Source: a virus. Taken from it: DNA of 38,600 bases. The stretch covers positions 1 to 38,600 of the IMG/VR virus record IMGVR_UViG_3300022934_000058; one strand, 5' to 3'. The position numbers and the translations under genes were made by a program. The first letter of the stretch is position 1. Each line of letters opens with the position of its first letter. Under the pieces are notes generated by a model. It saw only the letters and a program-made list of their open reading frames with translations, was not told where the DNA came from and did no database searches. Shown here one piece after another: positions 13,868-22,883 of this stretch.

Positions 13868-16505
13868 AGGTTTCTCTAGGGGCGTTCTGAAAGTACGCAA
13901 TGATCAAGCGGTCCTCGCGGCGGCCATTAAGGACACTTCTGACCCGCTTGATAAACTACGGGCGGAGTTGCAAACTCTTGATCGAGTCTATGAAGAAATA
14001 GCGGCTAAAGATCCGTTTGAAGGACAGCAAGAGTCTCTTGATGCTTTAGTCAAGAAGACGATGATGTTGTCTGACGAACTAGAGGAAATGCAAGCCGCTC
14101 CTCAACGAGAAGCTGATGCAAGTGCGGAGGCGAATCGACAGAAAGAAGCAGATGCTGAAGCAGTTAGGCAGGAAGACCTCAAAAAGCGTTACCTAGCAAT
14201 CGCAAAGTCTAGAAAAGAAAGGCTTGCTGAACTAGGAAGAAAACGCCAAGAAGAACATGCAGCAGAACTGCAAAGAATTGAAACCGAAAAGCAAGCACTT
14301 GAGCAGTCGCATCAAGCTGAGTTAGACCGTCAGCGGCAAATGCAAGACCGCTATTTGGCAATAGCAAGGGCTAGGAAGCAGCGACTAGAAGAAGAAAGGA
14401 GGGCTAAAGAAAATGCTGATAAAGAAGAGCAAAGAAGAGCAGAGAAAGCAGCTAAGGACGAAGAGGCTAGGCAAAAGACAATTCAGCAAAGATGGCTTGC
14501 TGTAGCAAATGCTAAGAAAGAAAGATTCAAAAGAGAAGAGAAAGAAAGAGAAGCAGCAAAGAAAGCTGAGCTTGCCCGAGAGCAAGAAAAGCAAGATCGG
14601 TGGATGGCTTATGCTAAATCTCGAAGTGAGCGTTTAGCAAAAGAAGCAAAAGAAAAAGAAGATGCTGAAAAGGCTGCTCAGAAGAAAGTAGAAGAGACAG
14701 CAAAAGCAGAAAAGAAAGCAGCAAAGGAAGCAGAAGCTCATGAACGCAGGATGAAAACCTTGCAGACTGAGCGTATGGCAAAGAGGCTAGCCAATGCTGG
14801 TCAATACATGACATCCTTTAAGGGCATGAAAATCCTTTTTGCTGATCTCAAGAAGTCTATAGACGGAGCTGGGTCTGGACTCTCAAGAATGGCTGGGAAT
14901 CTAGCTCAGGCTGCTGGCATGGGTCCACAAATTCAAGGTCTTGCTAGGGTTTTTGGCACTCTCGGGATAAAAGTGCTGGCCGTAGTTGCTGCAATCTATG
15001 CGGTAGGCAAGGCGATGCTTTCGGCTGCTAAAGCTGCTGATGCGTTTGAACTCAGGCAGATAAAAATCATTTCTGCAATGCAAGGCAATGAGATTAGAGC
15101 GAGAAAACTTACTGAGCAAATGAGGCAATACGCTGCAAGGACATCTTACAGCACTGAGCAGATGCAGCAGTTTGCCTCTCAACTCCTATCGCTTGGGGTC
15201 GTTGCAAGCGACATCCCAGATTTAGCTGAAAAGCTTGGAGGTCTGGCCCAAGGCGATCCAGAAAGGTTGGCTAGAGTAGCCAAGGCATACTCGGATGTCG
15301 TCTCAAAGGGTCGATTGATGGCTCAAGAGGCAAACCAGTTCACCGAAAACCTAATTCCAATTTGGGATGCTCTTTCTGAGAACACTGGAAAAACCCGCTC
15401 ACAACTCATGGAGATGATGGAGGCCGGAGAGATAACGGCCCAGATGGTTGCGGACGCGCTTGAAAAAGCCAGTGAGATGGTCGGTGCTGAAGAAGCTATG
15501 GAGCGTCGCCAAAACACCATAGCAGGCCAATTGGACCAGATGAAATCTTCGTTTGCCGAAATATGGAGATTGATTGGCGGTCCAATCCAAAACTCGATTG
15601 TGAGCGTTTTGAAAATTATCAACTTCTTCCTCGCACAAATAGAAAGGTCTGCACAAGGCTTTGCCCTTATCTACCAAAATTGCGATCTAACACACGGCGT
15701 ACTGGTCAATACATTTCGAGTACATAACAACATAATGAAAATTATTACAGGCCAAACGGCTGATCTCGAAGAACAAGCAAGAATCCAAGGGGAGCTTGAC
15801 GACCTTAACAAGAAACGCAAAAGGGAAGAAGCTGAAATAGAGAACGAGCAGAGAGAGCAACTCAAGAACTTCGAGCAGATGCAGCAGGATCTTACTGACC
15901 AGCTTACTGCGTTATACGACAGATACAACGAAGAGGAGAGGCTTGCTGAACTTCAGTTTGAAAGGATGCTTCAAGAAAAGATTGCACTCGGAGAGATCGA
16001 TGAAATTCAGGCAGAGCAGCTTAGAAGGCAATACCAGCTTATTGAGGCAGAGAAAGAACGCCTTTCGTTAGAGCAACAAAGAGCCGAGGAAGCCGCGAGG
16101 ATTGCTGAGGAAGAAAGAAGGCAGGAGGAAGAGATTGAAGATGAATATGAAAGAGAACTTGAACGCATTGAGGAGGAGGCTCGAAGACGCGAAGAAGAAC
16201 TTTATAAACAAGACGAAGAACGAGAACGGGAAGCTGAAAACAGGATCAGAGAGCGACAGCGATTAGGACAGCAAGCTGATTCAGGTGCAGGCGCATCGTT
16301 CGAGGCTGGTTCTGTAGAAGAGTTTAACATGCTTCGCCAGATGGAGCTTCAAGCTAGAAGAGATGCGCAGCAAGTGCTATTTGAGCAAGAGGCTGCAAGG
16401 GCTCGAAGAGAAAGTAATGCACTATTGAGCAATATGCTGCTTGAACTGCAATCTGATACTCAGCAGCAAAGAGATGACGCACTGTGGAACTACTACGGCA
16501 TATAA
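13815..16505 (+). CDS. tape measure protein
   Basis: An 896-residue tail length protein. Residues 90-320 are a long charged coiled coil containing four copies of a R-[YW]-[LM]-A-x-A-x-[SA]-[RK]-x-x-R-[LF] motif, at residues 125, 179, 226 and 262. Residues 330-400 contain a hydrophobic segment (LGIKVLAVVAAIYAVGKAM). Residues 400-610 are the TMP domain (ADAFELRQIKIISAMQG, then SQLLSLGVVASDIPDLAEKLG, then GRLMAQEANQFTENLIPIWD). The C-terminal 230 residues form a second acidic coiled coil. By the usual scale of about 0.15 nm per residue a tail of about 130 nm is expected. Confidence 0.9.
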   Translation: MAANRVGALYYEAILDPRGFSRGVLKVRNDQAVLAAAIKDTSDPLDKLRAELQTLDRVYEEIAAKDPFEGQQESLDALVKKTMMLSDELEEMQAAPQREADASAEANRQKEADAEAVRQEDLKKRYLAIAKSRKERLAELGRKRQEEHAAELQRIETEKQALEQSHQAELDRQRQMQDRYLAIARARKQRLEEERRAKENADKEEQRRAEKAAKDEEARQKTIQQRWLAVANAKKERFKREEKEREAAKKAELAREQEKQDRWMAYAKSRSERLAKEAKEKEDAEKAAQKKVEETAKAEKKAAKEAEAHERRMKTLQTERMAKRLANAGQYMTSFKGMKILFADLKKSIDGAGSGLSRMAGNLAQAAGMGPQIQGLARVFGTLGIKVLAVVAAIYAVGKAMLSAAKAADAFELRQIKIISAMQGNEIRARKLTEQMRQYAARTSYSTEQMQQFASQLLSLGVVASDIPDLAEKLGGLAQGDPERLARVAKAYSDVVSKGRLMAQEANQFTENLIPIWDALSENTGKTRSQLMEMMEAGEITAQMVADALEKASEMVGAEEAMERRQNTIAGQLDQMKSSFAEIWRLIGGPIQNSIVSVLKIINFFLAQIERSAQGFALIYQNCDLTHGVLVNTFRVHNNIMKIITGQTADLEEQARIQGELDDLNKKRKREEAEIENEQREQLKNFEQMQQDLTDQLTALYDRYNEEERLAELQFERMLQEKIALGEIDEIQAEQLRRQYQLIEAEKERLSLEQQRAEEAARIAEEERRQEEEIEDEYERELERIEEEARRREEELYKQDEEREREAENRIRERQRLGQQADSGAGASFEAGSVEEFNMLRQMELQARRDAQQVLFEQEAARARRESNALLSNMLLELQSDTQQQRDDALWNYYGI

Positions 16506-16508
16506 GCA

Positions 16509-17504
16509 ATGTATTTAGATATTAAAGAAACGCTTGAAACATCGTTTTCAATCAAGGGTTCAAGAAGCTCGTCTGGAAAATCCCTTGTAAACCACACGGC
16601 CAAGAAACAATTCAGGGCCGAGATGAAGCGATCCTTTAGCTTTGAGAACATACAGTTCGGTGATATAACTGAGGGTCACGTTGCATGTGATTCTAGGTTG
16701 CCTGTTGTAAATAGAAGCACTTGGTATTCATCACTTACTGGCTTGTCAATGCCATTCGCTGTTTGCACCAGCAAGGATGTTACACGAGATTCCAAGAACG
16801 GCAACGTCTTTACAATTACATGCAACTTCGAGACAGGGCCTATTGAGACTGAACAGTGTACCGCTGCTCCACCAAATAACGCTGTTGACATAGATCCTCA
16901 GGTTTCAATCGAGGTTGGCTCATACGATAGAGTTCTCTATGCAGACAAAGATGGAGAACAATGTTGGAAGTTGCCTACTGGGTCTCCGTTTCAATCGCCA
17001 GTGACAGAAACCATACCTACACTCAGACTAACAATAACGCAGTTTGAGACATTTGTCACTTATGAACAAATACTAGAGAGATCATTCAAAACCAACAGTG
17101 CAACCTATCGCAGTAAAGATGCTGGCCTGTGGTTAATTGGCGCAGTTAAGGCTACGGAGCAAGAGGTCACGTTTGCTGACGGAAGTGTTCAGAATCTAGC
17201 AAAAGTTACTTATCCAATCATGCTTTCGGAGAGATTTTTTTACCCTCCTGGCGTTGATGCAACGGACGCTAACAAGACCGTATACGGCCACGATCATGTT
17301 CACCCTCTTGTTGACACATATAAGTTAGATGCTGCTGGAGGAGATCCAGAACCAATTACTGGAGATAACGGAAATGTCACAACTGGATACATCAACACAG
17401 ACGGCACATTGCGTGAACCAGCAGCGGCTAACGAACAGCGTCCAGACTATCTAAGGTTCCGAACGCAAGATGAAATCGACTTCGACTCCTTCTTGCAGGC
17501 GTAA
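16509..17504 (+). CDS. tail protein after the tape measure, 331 residues
   Basis: Beta-rich protein in the place of the distal tail protein. Segments include FSFENIQFGDITEGHVACD, TLRLTITQFETFVTYEQILE, LWLIGAVKATEQEVTF and LAKVTYPIMLSERFFYPPG. I do not recognise a family. Position directly after the tape measure and size suggest a minor tail or distal tail component. Confidence 0.6.
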   Translation: MYLDIKETLETSFSIKGSRSSSGKSLVNHTAKKQFRAEMKRSFSFENIQFGDITEGHVACDSRLPVVNRSTWYSSLTGLSMPFAVCTSKDVTRDSKNGNVFTITCNFETGPIETEQCTAAPPNNAVDIDPQVSIEVGSYDRVLYADKDGEQCWKLPTGSPFQSPVTETIPTLRLTITQFETFVTYEQILERSFKTNSATYRSKDAGLWLIGAVKATEQEVTFADGSVQNLAKVTYPIMLSERFFYPPGVDATDANKTVYGHDHVHPLVDTYKLDAAGGDPEPITGDNGNVTTGYINTDGTLREPAAANEQRPDYLRFRTQDEIDFDSFLQA

Positions 17505-17507
17505 AAA

Positions 17508-17840
17508 ATGCAGTTAAGCCGAGACGAATACAACTCGATCAAAAGAAACACCAACCTGTCTAGGAGTGGTCTTCCTTCCGACCCTAGACAAATCGCAGGC
17601 ATCTCTGCACTTATCTGCAAGACAGGAACAGGCGGGATTGCTGCAAGGTCTGGAGCAGTGGCTGGGAAGGCTACTGATGTAGTTGTTCAGTTTATCAAGC
17701 CGGATGGAACATTGACCGACTCAACCCGTGAAATCACGGTCTACAATCCTTTCGGAACTGCTGTTGCTGGATCTGTCTATATCACATGCAAGTTCGTCAA
17801 CAACGGATACTGGATAGTTGATGCGGAGGACTGCTCGTAA
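17508..17840 (+). CDS. small tail protein, 110 residues
   Basis: A small beta-rich protein with TGTGGIAARSGAVAGKATDVVVQF, a TREITVYNPFG segment and VYITCKFVNNGYWIVDAED. This resembles minor tail proteins that sit between the distal tail protein and the fibre proteins in environmental siphophages, by pattern only. It overlaps the start of the next gene by one base (TAATG). Confidence 0.55.
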   Translation: MQLSRDEYNSIKRNTNLSRSGLPSDPRQIAGISALICKTGTGGIAARSGAVAGKATDVVVQFIKPDGTLTDSTREITVYNPFGTAVAGSVYITCKFVNNGYWIVDAEDCS

Positions 17841-20167
17841 TGGCCATTAAGCACTCTCCGGGTTGTGGATGCTGTGTTGATGGAGTAACAGGGTGCTGCT
17901 TAGATACAGACCTCAAAGATTTGCCTACCGTCTCTTACGATCCTTCCACTGGCACCTACACATTCTCTGAAACACAGTGGTACTACACCGACTCTAACGG
18001 TGACAGGCAGACATACTTTACTGGCGATGTCCCTGCTGACGGGTCTTCTACTCCAAACATACTTCCCGCTGGAAGCACTGTTCAGGCAGAGTTCAATATC
18101 TGCTGCTTGGATTACATATTTGAAGTCGAGGTTTTGACTTGGGATCAGAACGACAACAATTCCTATGTCAAATGTGGGGCAACGCAGTGGAGGTCTTGGG
18201 ACTGGGATAGTTCGACCGCAGAGAGAAGCTTCATACAGAGCAGGACTGCGTATAACGTCCTGACAAACTCAAACTTCTACACCTCAGGATATCAAAAAGG
18301 ATACTCTACTTTAGAGCTTGGTTCGTATCTCGGAAATGGTCGTACCGAAGAAAGGGTTATTGCACTTAATTTTAGCCCACAAAGATCAAGTCCCGGTTTC
18401 ACTACAGCAGGGCAATCCGTTTATTCGTATGGAAGAGGAGATGTAAGTTGGGCAACAAACTTATCAAGACCTATAAAGTTAGTTATACACGCCGGTGATA
18501 GCGACTTAGAAATCGGTGCAATAAGGCTTAGGCAAGGATCGAACACCTTATCATCAACAAGCCCAGATTCTTGCATAAACTACAGCAGCACAGTCGTTGG
18601 AGTTACCGTTGATTGGGCAAGAGTTAATAAGGGCGTGAGCATCTACAAAGCTGGATATGGAACCACGACTTTTTCTCTCGATATCCAAGGATTTAATTCC
18701 TGTCCCGCAACTGCTGGTTCTACACCGCCAATGTTAGACATGACGGGAACAATGGACTTTAGTGGAAGAAACGGAAACTGGGCATACGAACTAACTCGAC
18801 TTAATAACGACACTAATTCTTTTACAGGTTCGGTTTCTGCTTCACTCGACGATCAAACAGCGATCAACAATTTAGCTACTGCATGTAGAACCGATGATTG
18901 GGAATCTATCTCTCTCATACCCGAATGGTGGAGGCTTTGGTGGGTCGGTCCCGATGCCTGTCCAGCAGCAGTTCCAGATAACTCTAATTGCGCATCGGGA
19001 TACGGAAGTCCTTTTTCAGTTGATTCCAGTTGCACTTCGCCAACCAATACAACATCTTGGGGTTCTTCAAATAGTTGGCCTTGGTATTTCTCAAGATCAA
19101 CAAACAGTTCTCTTCCATGTCCGTTCGAAGATTTTTGGGACTTTACCGACGAAACTGTGTCCGGTTTCTATCAATATCGAGCAAATACGCCCCTGTATCA
19201 AACGTCAGTGCCTTGGCTTGGATATGGTGATCCAAATTGGGCTGGTTCTAGTCTACAAAGCACCATCAATAGCTACTATTCCACCAACAATCCGACTTTT
19301 CCAGCAGGATGTAGCACATATGGACTTAACTGGAATCCATACAACAACATACCTTGGCTCGCGAGTGACCAATTCGGTTTTTACAATATAGATGCAGACA
19401 TGTGGGACTCGCCGAATGCGTTGAATCCATCATCGCCAGTTGATCGAGAGTCTAATACTATTCCATCCGTTAGTCATGATTCTGCTGGATTTAGCTATCT
19501 GGTTAGCGATCAAGGAAACGTAGCACACACCGGATATATTGAGCGACAACTTTCGTTCACTGTCTATAAGTCGTGGGTCGATAGCGGTCAAACGATAACT
19601 GTTGACGGTGAGGTTCAAGGAGGATGGCAAGGTGAAACGCTTTTTTATATTGACTATGAAAAGGAATCCATACCGAACACTAAGCAAGGCAGGACTATCA
19701 ACTACAAAGTCCACGAAAACTGCATCCATGATTTCACGGTCACTGAAACAATCTACTCTGGAAGCCCTCCGGCAGCAGGAACTCCTTCCGTATCTACGCA
19801 AAGTTCTCAAAGTGTAATTCCTAATCTTTCGTATCAAGGTTCTTCGTCAACTAGACCATCAGGGGTCTATGATGATGGAAACATCTATCAGTATTCAGAT
19901 GATGGCTCTTCGCTTGAATATCTTTACGGAGGCTATTTCTTGCACGAAGTTTCTACTGATGATCAAGAAACGTGGCATATCTTGTTCAGTAGTTTCGGTG
20001 GGATCGCTGAGTGCAGAAGATTAAGCGACAATACAAAGTTTTCTTCGCCAACTGCAACAGGAACCCCAACAGGGTGTAACGGTCAAGACTTTACACTGAC
20101 AGACGGAGATCCGACTGTTGCTGGGACTGTAACCGAGATCACGTTTACGGTTAAAGGAACAAGATGA
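17840..20167 (+). CDS. large Cys/Trp/Ser-rich tail or adhesin-like protein
   Basis: A 775-residue protein that starts with IKHSPGCGCCVDGVTGCC, a tight cysteine cluster. The rest is rich in Ser, Thr, Asn, Trp and Tyr and poor in Lys, a composition of extracellular beta-structured adhesins. Tryptophan-rich segments (for example SWGSSNSWPWYFSRS and LNWNPYNNIPWLASDQ) are spread over residues 350-540. The place after the distal tail gene suggests a tail tip or receptor-binding protein. No catalytic motif is recognised. Confidence 0.6.
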   Translation: MAIKHSPGCGCCVDGVTGCCLDTDLKDLPTVSYDPSTGTYTFSETQWYYTDSNGDRQTYFTGDVPADGSSTPNILPAGSTVQAEFNICCLDYIFEVEVLTWDQNDNNSYVKCGATQWRSWDWDSSTAERSFIQSRTAYNVLTNSNFYTSGYQKGYSTLELGSYLGNGRTEERVIALNFSPQRSSPGFTTAGQSVYSYGRGDVSWATNLSRPIKLVIHAGDSDLEIGAIRLRQGSNTLSSTSPDSCINYSSTVVGVTVDWARVNKGVSIYKAGYGTTTFSLDIQGFNSCPATAGSTPPMLDMTGTMDFSGRNGNWAYELTRLNNDTNSFTGSVSASLDDQTAINNLATACRTDDWESISLIPEWWRLWWVGPDACPAAVPDNSNCASGYGSPFSVDSSCTSPTNTTSWGSSNSWPWYFSRSTNSSLPCPFEDFWDFTDETVSGFYQYRANTPLYQTSVPWLGYGDPNWAGSSLQSTINSYYSTNNPTFPAGCSTYGLNWNPYNNIPWLASDQFGFYNIDADMWDSPNALNPSSPVDRESNTIPSVSHDSAGFSYLVSDQGNVAHTGYIERQLSFTVYKSWVDSGQTITVDGEVQGGWQGETLFYIDYEKESIPNTKQGRTINYKVHENCIHDFTVTETIYSGSPPAAGTPSVSTQSSQSVIPNLSYQGSSSTRPSGVYDDGNIYQYSDDGSSLEYLYGGYFLHEVSTDDQETWHILFSSFGGIAECRRLSDNTKFSSPTATGTPTGCNGQDFTLTDGDPTVAGTVTEITFTVKGTR

Positions 20168-20601
20168 TTGTATGTCCGAACTGCAATAAAACTCATACAG
20201 TTGTTCATCCAGAAAGAAACAGATGTTCCTGCGGACAAGGATTTGATGGCAACGGCAAGATCGTCAATGTCGATGTTCCGCATGTCGTCATAAAAACCGG
20301 AAGCCTGCATACAGAAACAGAAGGCGATGGCTTTTACAACAAGCCAGGTTCAGCACTAGAAAGCCTAATACCTGGCTGGGCAGTCCAGTTCAAGACTGGA
20401 TGCAAATGCAAAGACTATCGAGACAAGATGGACAAGTGGCAGATAAAAGGCTGTGAGGCTCGTGAAGACATGATTGTGGCTCACTTGATGGCTCAGTCAG
20501 ATAAACTCATTGCGGTCTTCAGAGGCATCCCTACGCCCCTTAGACGCATGGCTGCAAAGCGGTTGTTCCGCAAGGCCATTGAACTATCGAAAATTGAGTA
20601 G
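20164..20601 (+). CDS. Cys-rich protein with N-terminal zinc ribbon, 145 residues
   Basis: CPNC at residues 4-7 and CSCG near residue 21 form a zinc-ribbon-like N-terminus. Later cysteines occur in GCKCKDYRDKMDKWQIKGCEAR, and the end is a basic helix RMAAKRLFRKAIEL. The middle segment with SLIPGWAVQFKTGCKCKDYRDKM recurs in my memory in small proteins of environmental phages at the end of tail modules. It overlaps the previous gene by four bases. Function unknown. Confidence 0.55.
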   Translation: MIVCPNCNKTHTVVHPERNRCSCGQGFDGNGKIVNVDVPHVVIKTGSLHTETEGDGFYNKPGSALESLIPGWAVQFKTGCKCKDYRDKMDKWQIKGCEAREDMIVAHLMAQSDKLIAVFRGIPTPLRRMAAKRLFRKAIELSKIE

Positions 20602-20604
20602 GAG

Positions 20605-20635
20605 AGCAGGTAGGGGCGAGGAGAGCGTCCCTGCT
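20605..20635. terminator. weak hairpin between convergent operons
   Basis: AGCAGG with GGG on the left and CCCTGCT on the right can pair around an eleven to fifteen base loop, and GAGTAG and CTACTC add possible outer pairs. There is no T run on either side. It sits between the stop codons of the rightward tail operon (20601) and the leftward operon (20634), so a bidirectional pause or terminator is possible. Confidence 0.3.
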
Positions 20636-21146
20636 ACACTACTCCAATGGCTGTAACCTTCTGAAGGTCTTCTACCTTAAAGACAGCCAGCGTGATCCCC
20701 ATGTGGAGCAGATCCGTGATCATGCCTTCTGAGCCTACCTTATCGATACATAGGTCAGGCAAGTGAGTCCAGTTGTGACCACTGATGATGTCACAGACAT
20801 GGCTCCTAGCAATCATTGCAGATGCCTCCTCCCATTCCTCAGCCACCTTCTCACGGCACAGAATCGGATCTTCGATAACTATCCTACATGTTGCGTTGAC
20901 GATCACGGCGATGCCATCAGCCGTTGTGATGCGTTGGATGCCACAGTCGATTGGTATCTCGCAGGCTGGGAGGTATTCGATGTGAGTAAATGCAGGACAG
21001 TGCAGTCTAGGCTTCTCTGCTAACCTAACCCCTCCTAGCCAACTATCGACGATCATCCATTCGTATGATGTAGGTCTGCGTGCAATCCTCGGCACAAGGT
21101 CGAAGATTGGCTGCAAGAACGATGAGAAGAGGTCTAAGAGGCTCAT
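20634..21146 (-). CDS. SPFH/band-7-like protein, 170 residues
   Basis: The core reads GGVRLAEKPRLHCPAFTHIEY, then IPIDCGIQRITTADGIAVIVNATCRIVIEDPILCREKVAEEW and SAMIARSHVCDIISGHNW. This follows the strand-helix order of SPFH (stomatin/prohibitin) domains: a receding sheet, a TxDGxxVxVxxxxxxxxxDP segment and a following amphipathic helix. The N-terminal 28 residues contain a short hydrophobic stretch (LLDLFSSFLQPIFDL) that could touch the membrane. It is the last gene of the leftward operon with resolvase, HNH and metallophosphoesterase. SPFH proteins scaffold membrane assemblies; a phage role is not established here. Confidence 0.6.
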   Translation of the reverse strand: MSLLDLFSSFLQPIFDLVPRIARRPTSYEWMIVDSWLGGVRLAEKPRLHCPAFTHIEYLPACEIPIDCGIQRITTADGIAVIVNATCRIVIEDPILCREKVAEEWEEASAMIARSHVCDIISGHNWTHLPDLCIDKVGSEGMITDLLHMGITLAVFKVEDLQKVTAIGVV

Positions 21147-21823
21147 AGGATCATTGGTTCCACAATGGCTGTACGACCCTCAAGCACTACCGCACAGGAT
21201 ACTACAGGCTTTGCCGTGAAACGTATTGAGTAGTTCATTTGACTGTTGGTGTAATCGATTCCGCAACCCACTTGGCAACCAAATATTCTTTTCTCTTTGT
21301 TGCAATAAAATTCTACGCCACTTTTTGAATGGTAGTGACCCTGAACACAGGACTTAAATTCTGCCTTGGCGTTCAAAATGGCTGAATTTCTTCCCCGATC
21401 ACCATGCTGATAAATCACATTGTCAATCACAAGTTGGTGATAACGAGGCCAGACCTTCCAAGTTTTTGGCAGTTTCCAAATGTCTGCTGGCGACCTCATC
21501 CACTCTTCTGGTATGCCGACTTCCTTGCACCATCTGTATGGGTTTACGCAATGATTCCCTAGCAGGTAATCAACTTTATCAGGGAATAAGTCAACGAGTT
21601 TTTTCACCTCCTTCATCGCCTTATTGTATTCAGCTATTGGATCTTTGTGCGTTGGGTCTTTCAAGTGAAAACTCAAGGCAGCGTTATCTACCAAGTCCCC
21701 GATCATCACAGTTCTGTTACAGTTCCATCTCTCGTAAATGTCGTGACAGAATTTTGCGTAGTTTTTGAGGTTGGCTGGAGCATGATAATCACCTATCACA
21801 AGAACATTGTTACGCTTTGGCAT
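21143..21823 (-). CDS. calcineurin-like metallophosphoesterase
   Basis: A 226-residue enzyme with all standard metal motifs in order: GDYHAP (Asp and His), GDLVDN, GNHCVN, HGDRG and GHYHSK. Such enzymes hydrolyse phosphodiesters or phosphomonoesters with two metals. Phage relatives include nucleases and protein or nucleotide phosphatases. A SbcD-like exonuclease role would fit the neighbouring resolvase but no SbcC partner is present. It overlaps its neighbours on both sides by 4 and 14 bases, so it is translated as part of the operon. Confidence 0.8.
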   Translation of the reverse strand: MPKRNNVLVIGDYHAPANLKNYAKFCHDIYERWNCNRTVMIGDLVDNAALSFHLKDPTHKDPIAEYNKAMKEVKKLVDLFPDKVDYLLGNHCVNPYRWCKEVGIPEEWMRSPADIWKLPKTWKVWPRYHQLVIDNVIYQHGDRGRNSAILNAKAEFKSCVQGHYHSKSGVEFYCNKEKRIFGCQVGCGIDYTNSQMNYSIRFTAKPVVSCAVVLEGRTAIVEPMIL

Positions 21824-22298
21824 CGTATGAGCTTCCTTTCACTGCGTTACATCTTGGACATGAAACAACGATATTGTGAGGTCTATTCGATCCGCCTTTA
21901 GATAGAGGCTTTATGTGATCGAGTTGCACATTTTCTGACAACTTTCCACAGTGGTAACAGGCATGCCCACTGTTTTCGATGATCATGCGAACCTCGGAGT
22001 AGGTCAACTTTTCATTTGTCCCGTATTTTATAGACCTGTTGTTTGCACTTGCCGCTCTTTGCACAAATGTAGTGTTGGGGCGAGACTTTCTTGCTGATCG
22101 GTAATGCTCTGGCTTCTTGTTGTAACTATTCCTGTTTGCGGCATTTACTTTCTCTGGGTTTTCTTTCCTGTACCTACTCCTATTCTTTCTGACGCAGCAC
22201 TTGCAGTCAGTTCGGTACTTTTGATTGTCCTTCCTGAAATAGAAATCAGATTCATTCTTTTTTTGGTTGCATGTTCGGCAGACGATCATTGCTTCCAT
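21810..22298 (-). CDS. HNH endonuclease-type protein
   Basis: A 162-residue protein with an N-terminal zinc ribbon (CRTCNQKKNESDFYFRKD, then CKCC) and a C-terminal HNH nuclease: ACYHCGKLSENVQLDHIKPLSKGGSN, then NIVVSCPRCNAVKG. The N-terminal ribbon recurs in many phage HNH proteins. It is overlapped with both neighbours in the operon, which argues against a recent homing insertion. It may process DNA during packaging or recombination. Confidence 0.85.
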   Translation of the reverse strand: MEAMIVCRTCNQKKNESDFYFRKDNQKYRTDCKCCVRKNRSRYRKENPEKVNAANRNSYNKKPEHYRSARKSRPNTTFVQRAASANNRSIKYGTNEKLTYSEVRMIIENSGHACYHCGKLSENVQLDHIKPLSKGGSNRPHNIVVSCPRCNAVKGSSYDAKA

Positions 22299-22705
22299 AC
22301 CTCCACTTCAGTAAACGGACCAATCGTTTTTCGATCAGCATCCTGATCTCCAAGAACCCATGCAACGTGCTGAATGTTGTCATCTTTCGCCACGCCAGAT
22401 TCTACCAAAGAATCTATCAACTCTTTGGCTGATCCCCTCAGCACACTGTCAGCGTCCCAATAACGCTGTCTAGCACCTAAAACCCTGCGAACAACTAGAC
22501 CTTGCTTGTGGCTGGGAGGTGCTTCAATGTAATCATAGAAAGCTAATTCAGCACCATTTGCTGGGATCACGATGGCCGAGTCGAGAGCCTTACGCCAAGA
22601 CTGACGCTCCCTGTGTGCAGAAGACCAGTGCTTTGACCGTCCTTGGTTGCCGTTGTTCAGTTCCTTAAAGATCCGAACAGTGTAATCGAGGTAGTAACCG
22701 AACAT
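22286..22705 (-). CDS. rusA: RusA-like Holliday junction resolvase
   Basis: The 139-residue protein has a N-terminal LNNGNQGRSKHWSSAHRERQSW and, after a basic RRVLGARQRYWDADSVL, the RusA signature: KELIDSLVESGVAKDD, with acidic residues (Asp in DADS, Asp-Asp in AKDDN) as metal ligands, and a C-terminal IGPFTEVEVW. It cleaves branched recombination intermediates. It is the first gene of the leftward operon with AAGGA at the ribosome site and an 83-base structured leader if the promoter in the element at 22728-22840 is used. Confidence 0.85.
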   Translation of the reverse strand: MFGYYLDYTVRIFKELNNGNQGRSKHWSSAHRERQSWRKALDSAIVIPANGAELAFYDYIEAPPSHKQGLVVRRVLGARQRYWDADSVLRGSAKELIDSLVESGVAKDDNIQHVAWVLGDQDADRKTIGPFTEVEVWKQ

Positions 22706-22727
22706 TTTAAATCCTTAAAGTCGGTGT

Positions 22728-22840
22728 TTAAGCTATCCTCCTGCTCTGCTTTTTGCTCCCGCAGCCTAAAAAGCGGAAGCCGCGAGCGAGGCATAGCTTA
22801 ACGACAAGCACCCCGAAAAGTCAAGCAAAAATGAAAATAT
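22728..22840. promoter_or_regulatory. duplicated structured element E2 in the divergent early control region
   Basis: On the minus strand: TTGACT (22824-22819), an 18-base spacer, TAAGCT (22800-22795), GCAAAAAGCA (22756-22747), GCAGG and GATAGCTTA (22737-22729), in the same order and almost the same spacing as in element E1 at 2610-2731. TTAAGCTAT (22728-22736) pairs with ATAGCTTAA (22793-22801). AAAAGTCAAGCAAAAATGAAAATAT (22816-22840) matches E1's 25 bp at 23 positions. On the minus strand it would be a promoter plus leader for the resolvase operon; on the plus strand it precedes the promoter of the rightward early operon. Confidence 0.7.
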
Positions 22841-22853
22841 TTAAAAAATAATC

Positions 22854-22883
22854 TTGACTTTGACCAACCGTGTCACTTATCAA
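22854..22883 (+). promoter_or_regulatory. rightward early promoter candidate
   Basis: TTGACT at 22854-22859 is a good -35 box and TATCAA at 22878-22883 a fair -10 (18-base spacer), preceded by an A/T-rich stretch. It lies 33 bases before the ribosome site AAAGGAGG of the gene at 22916. It is the natural start of the rightward replication operon. A second TTGACC at 22860 offers a weaker alternative. Confidence 0.55.

Noticed and set aside
14385-14814. minus-strand Leu/Phe/Ser-rich frames opposite the tape measure coiled coil
   Set aside because: They are artefacts of Lys/Glu-rich codons read on the other strand.
21810-22298. HNH protein as a homing endonuclease insertion
   Set aside because: It overlaps both neighbours by 13-14 bases and is part of the operon, without interrupted genes around it.
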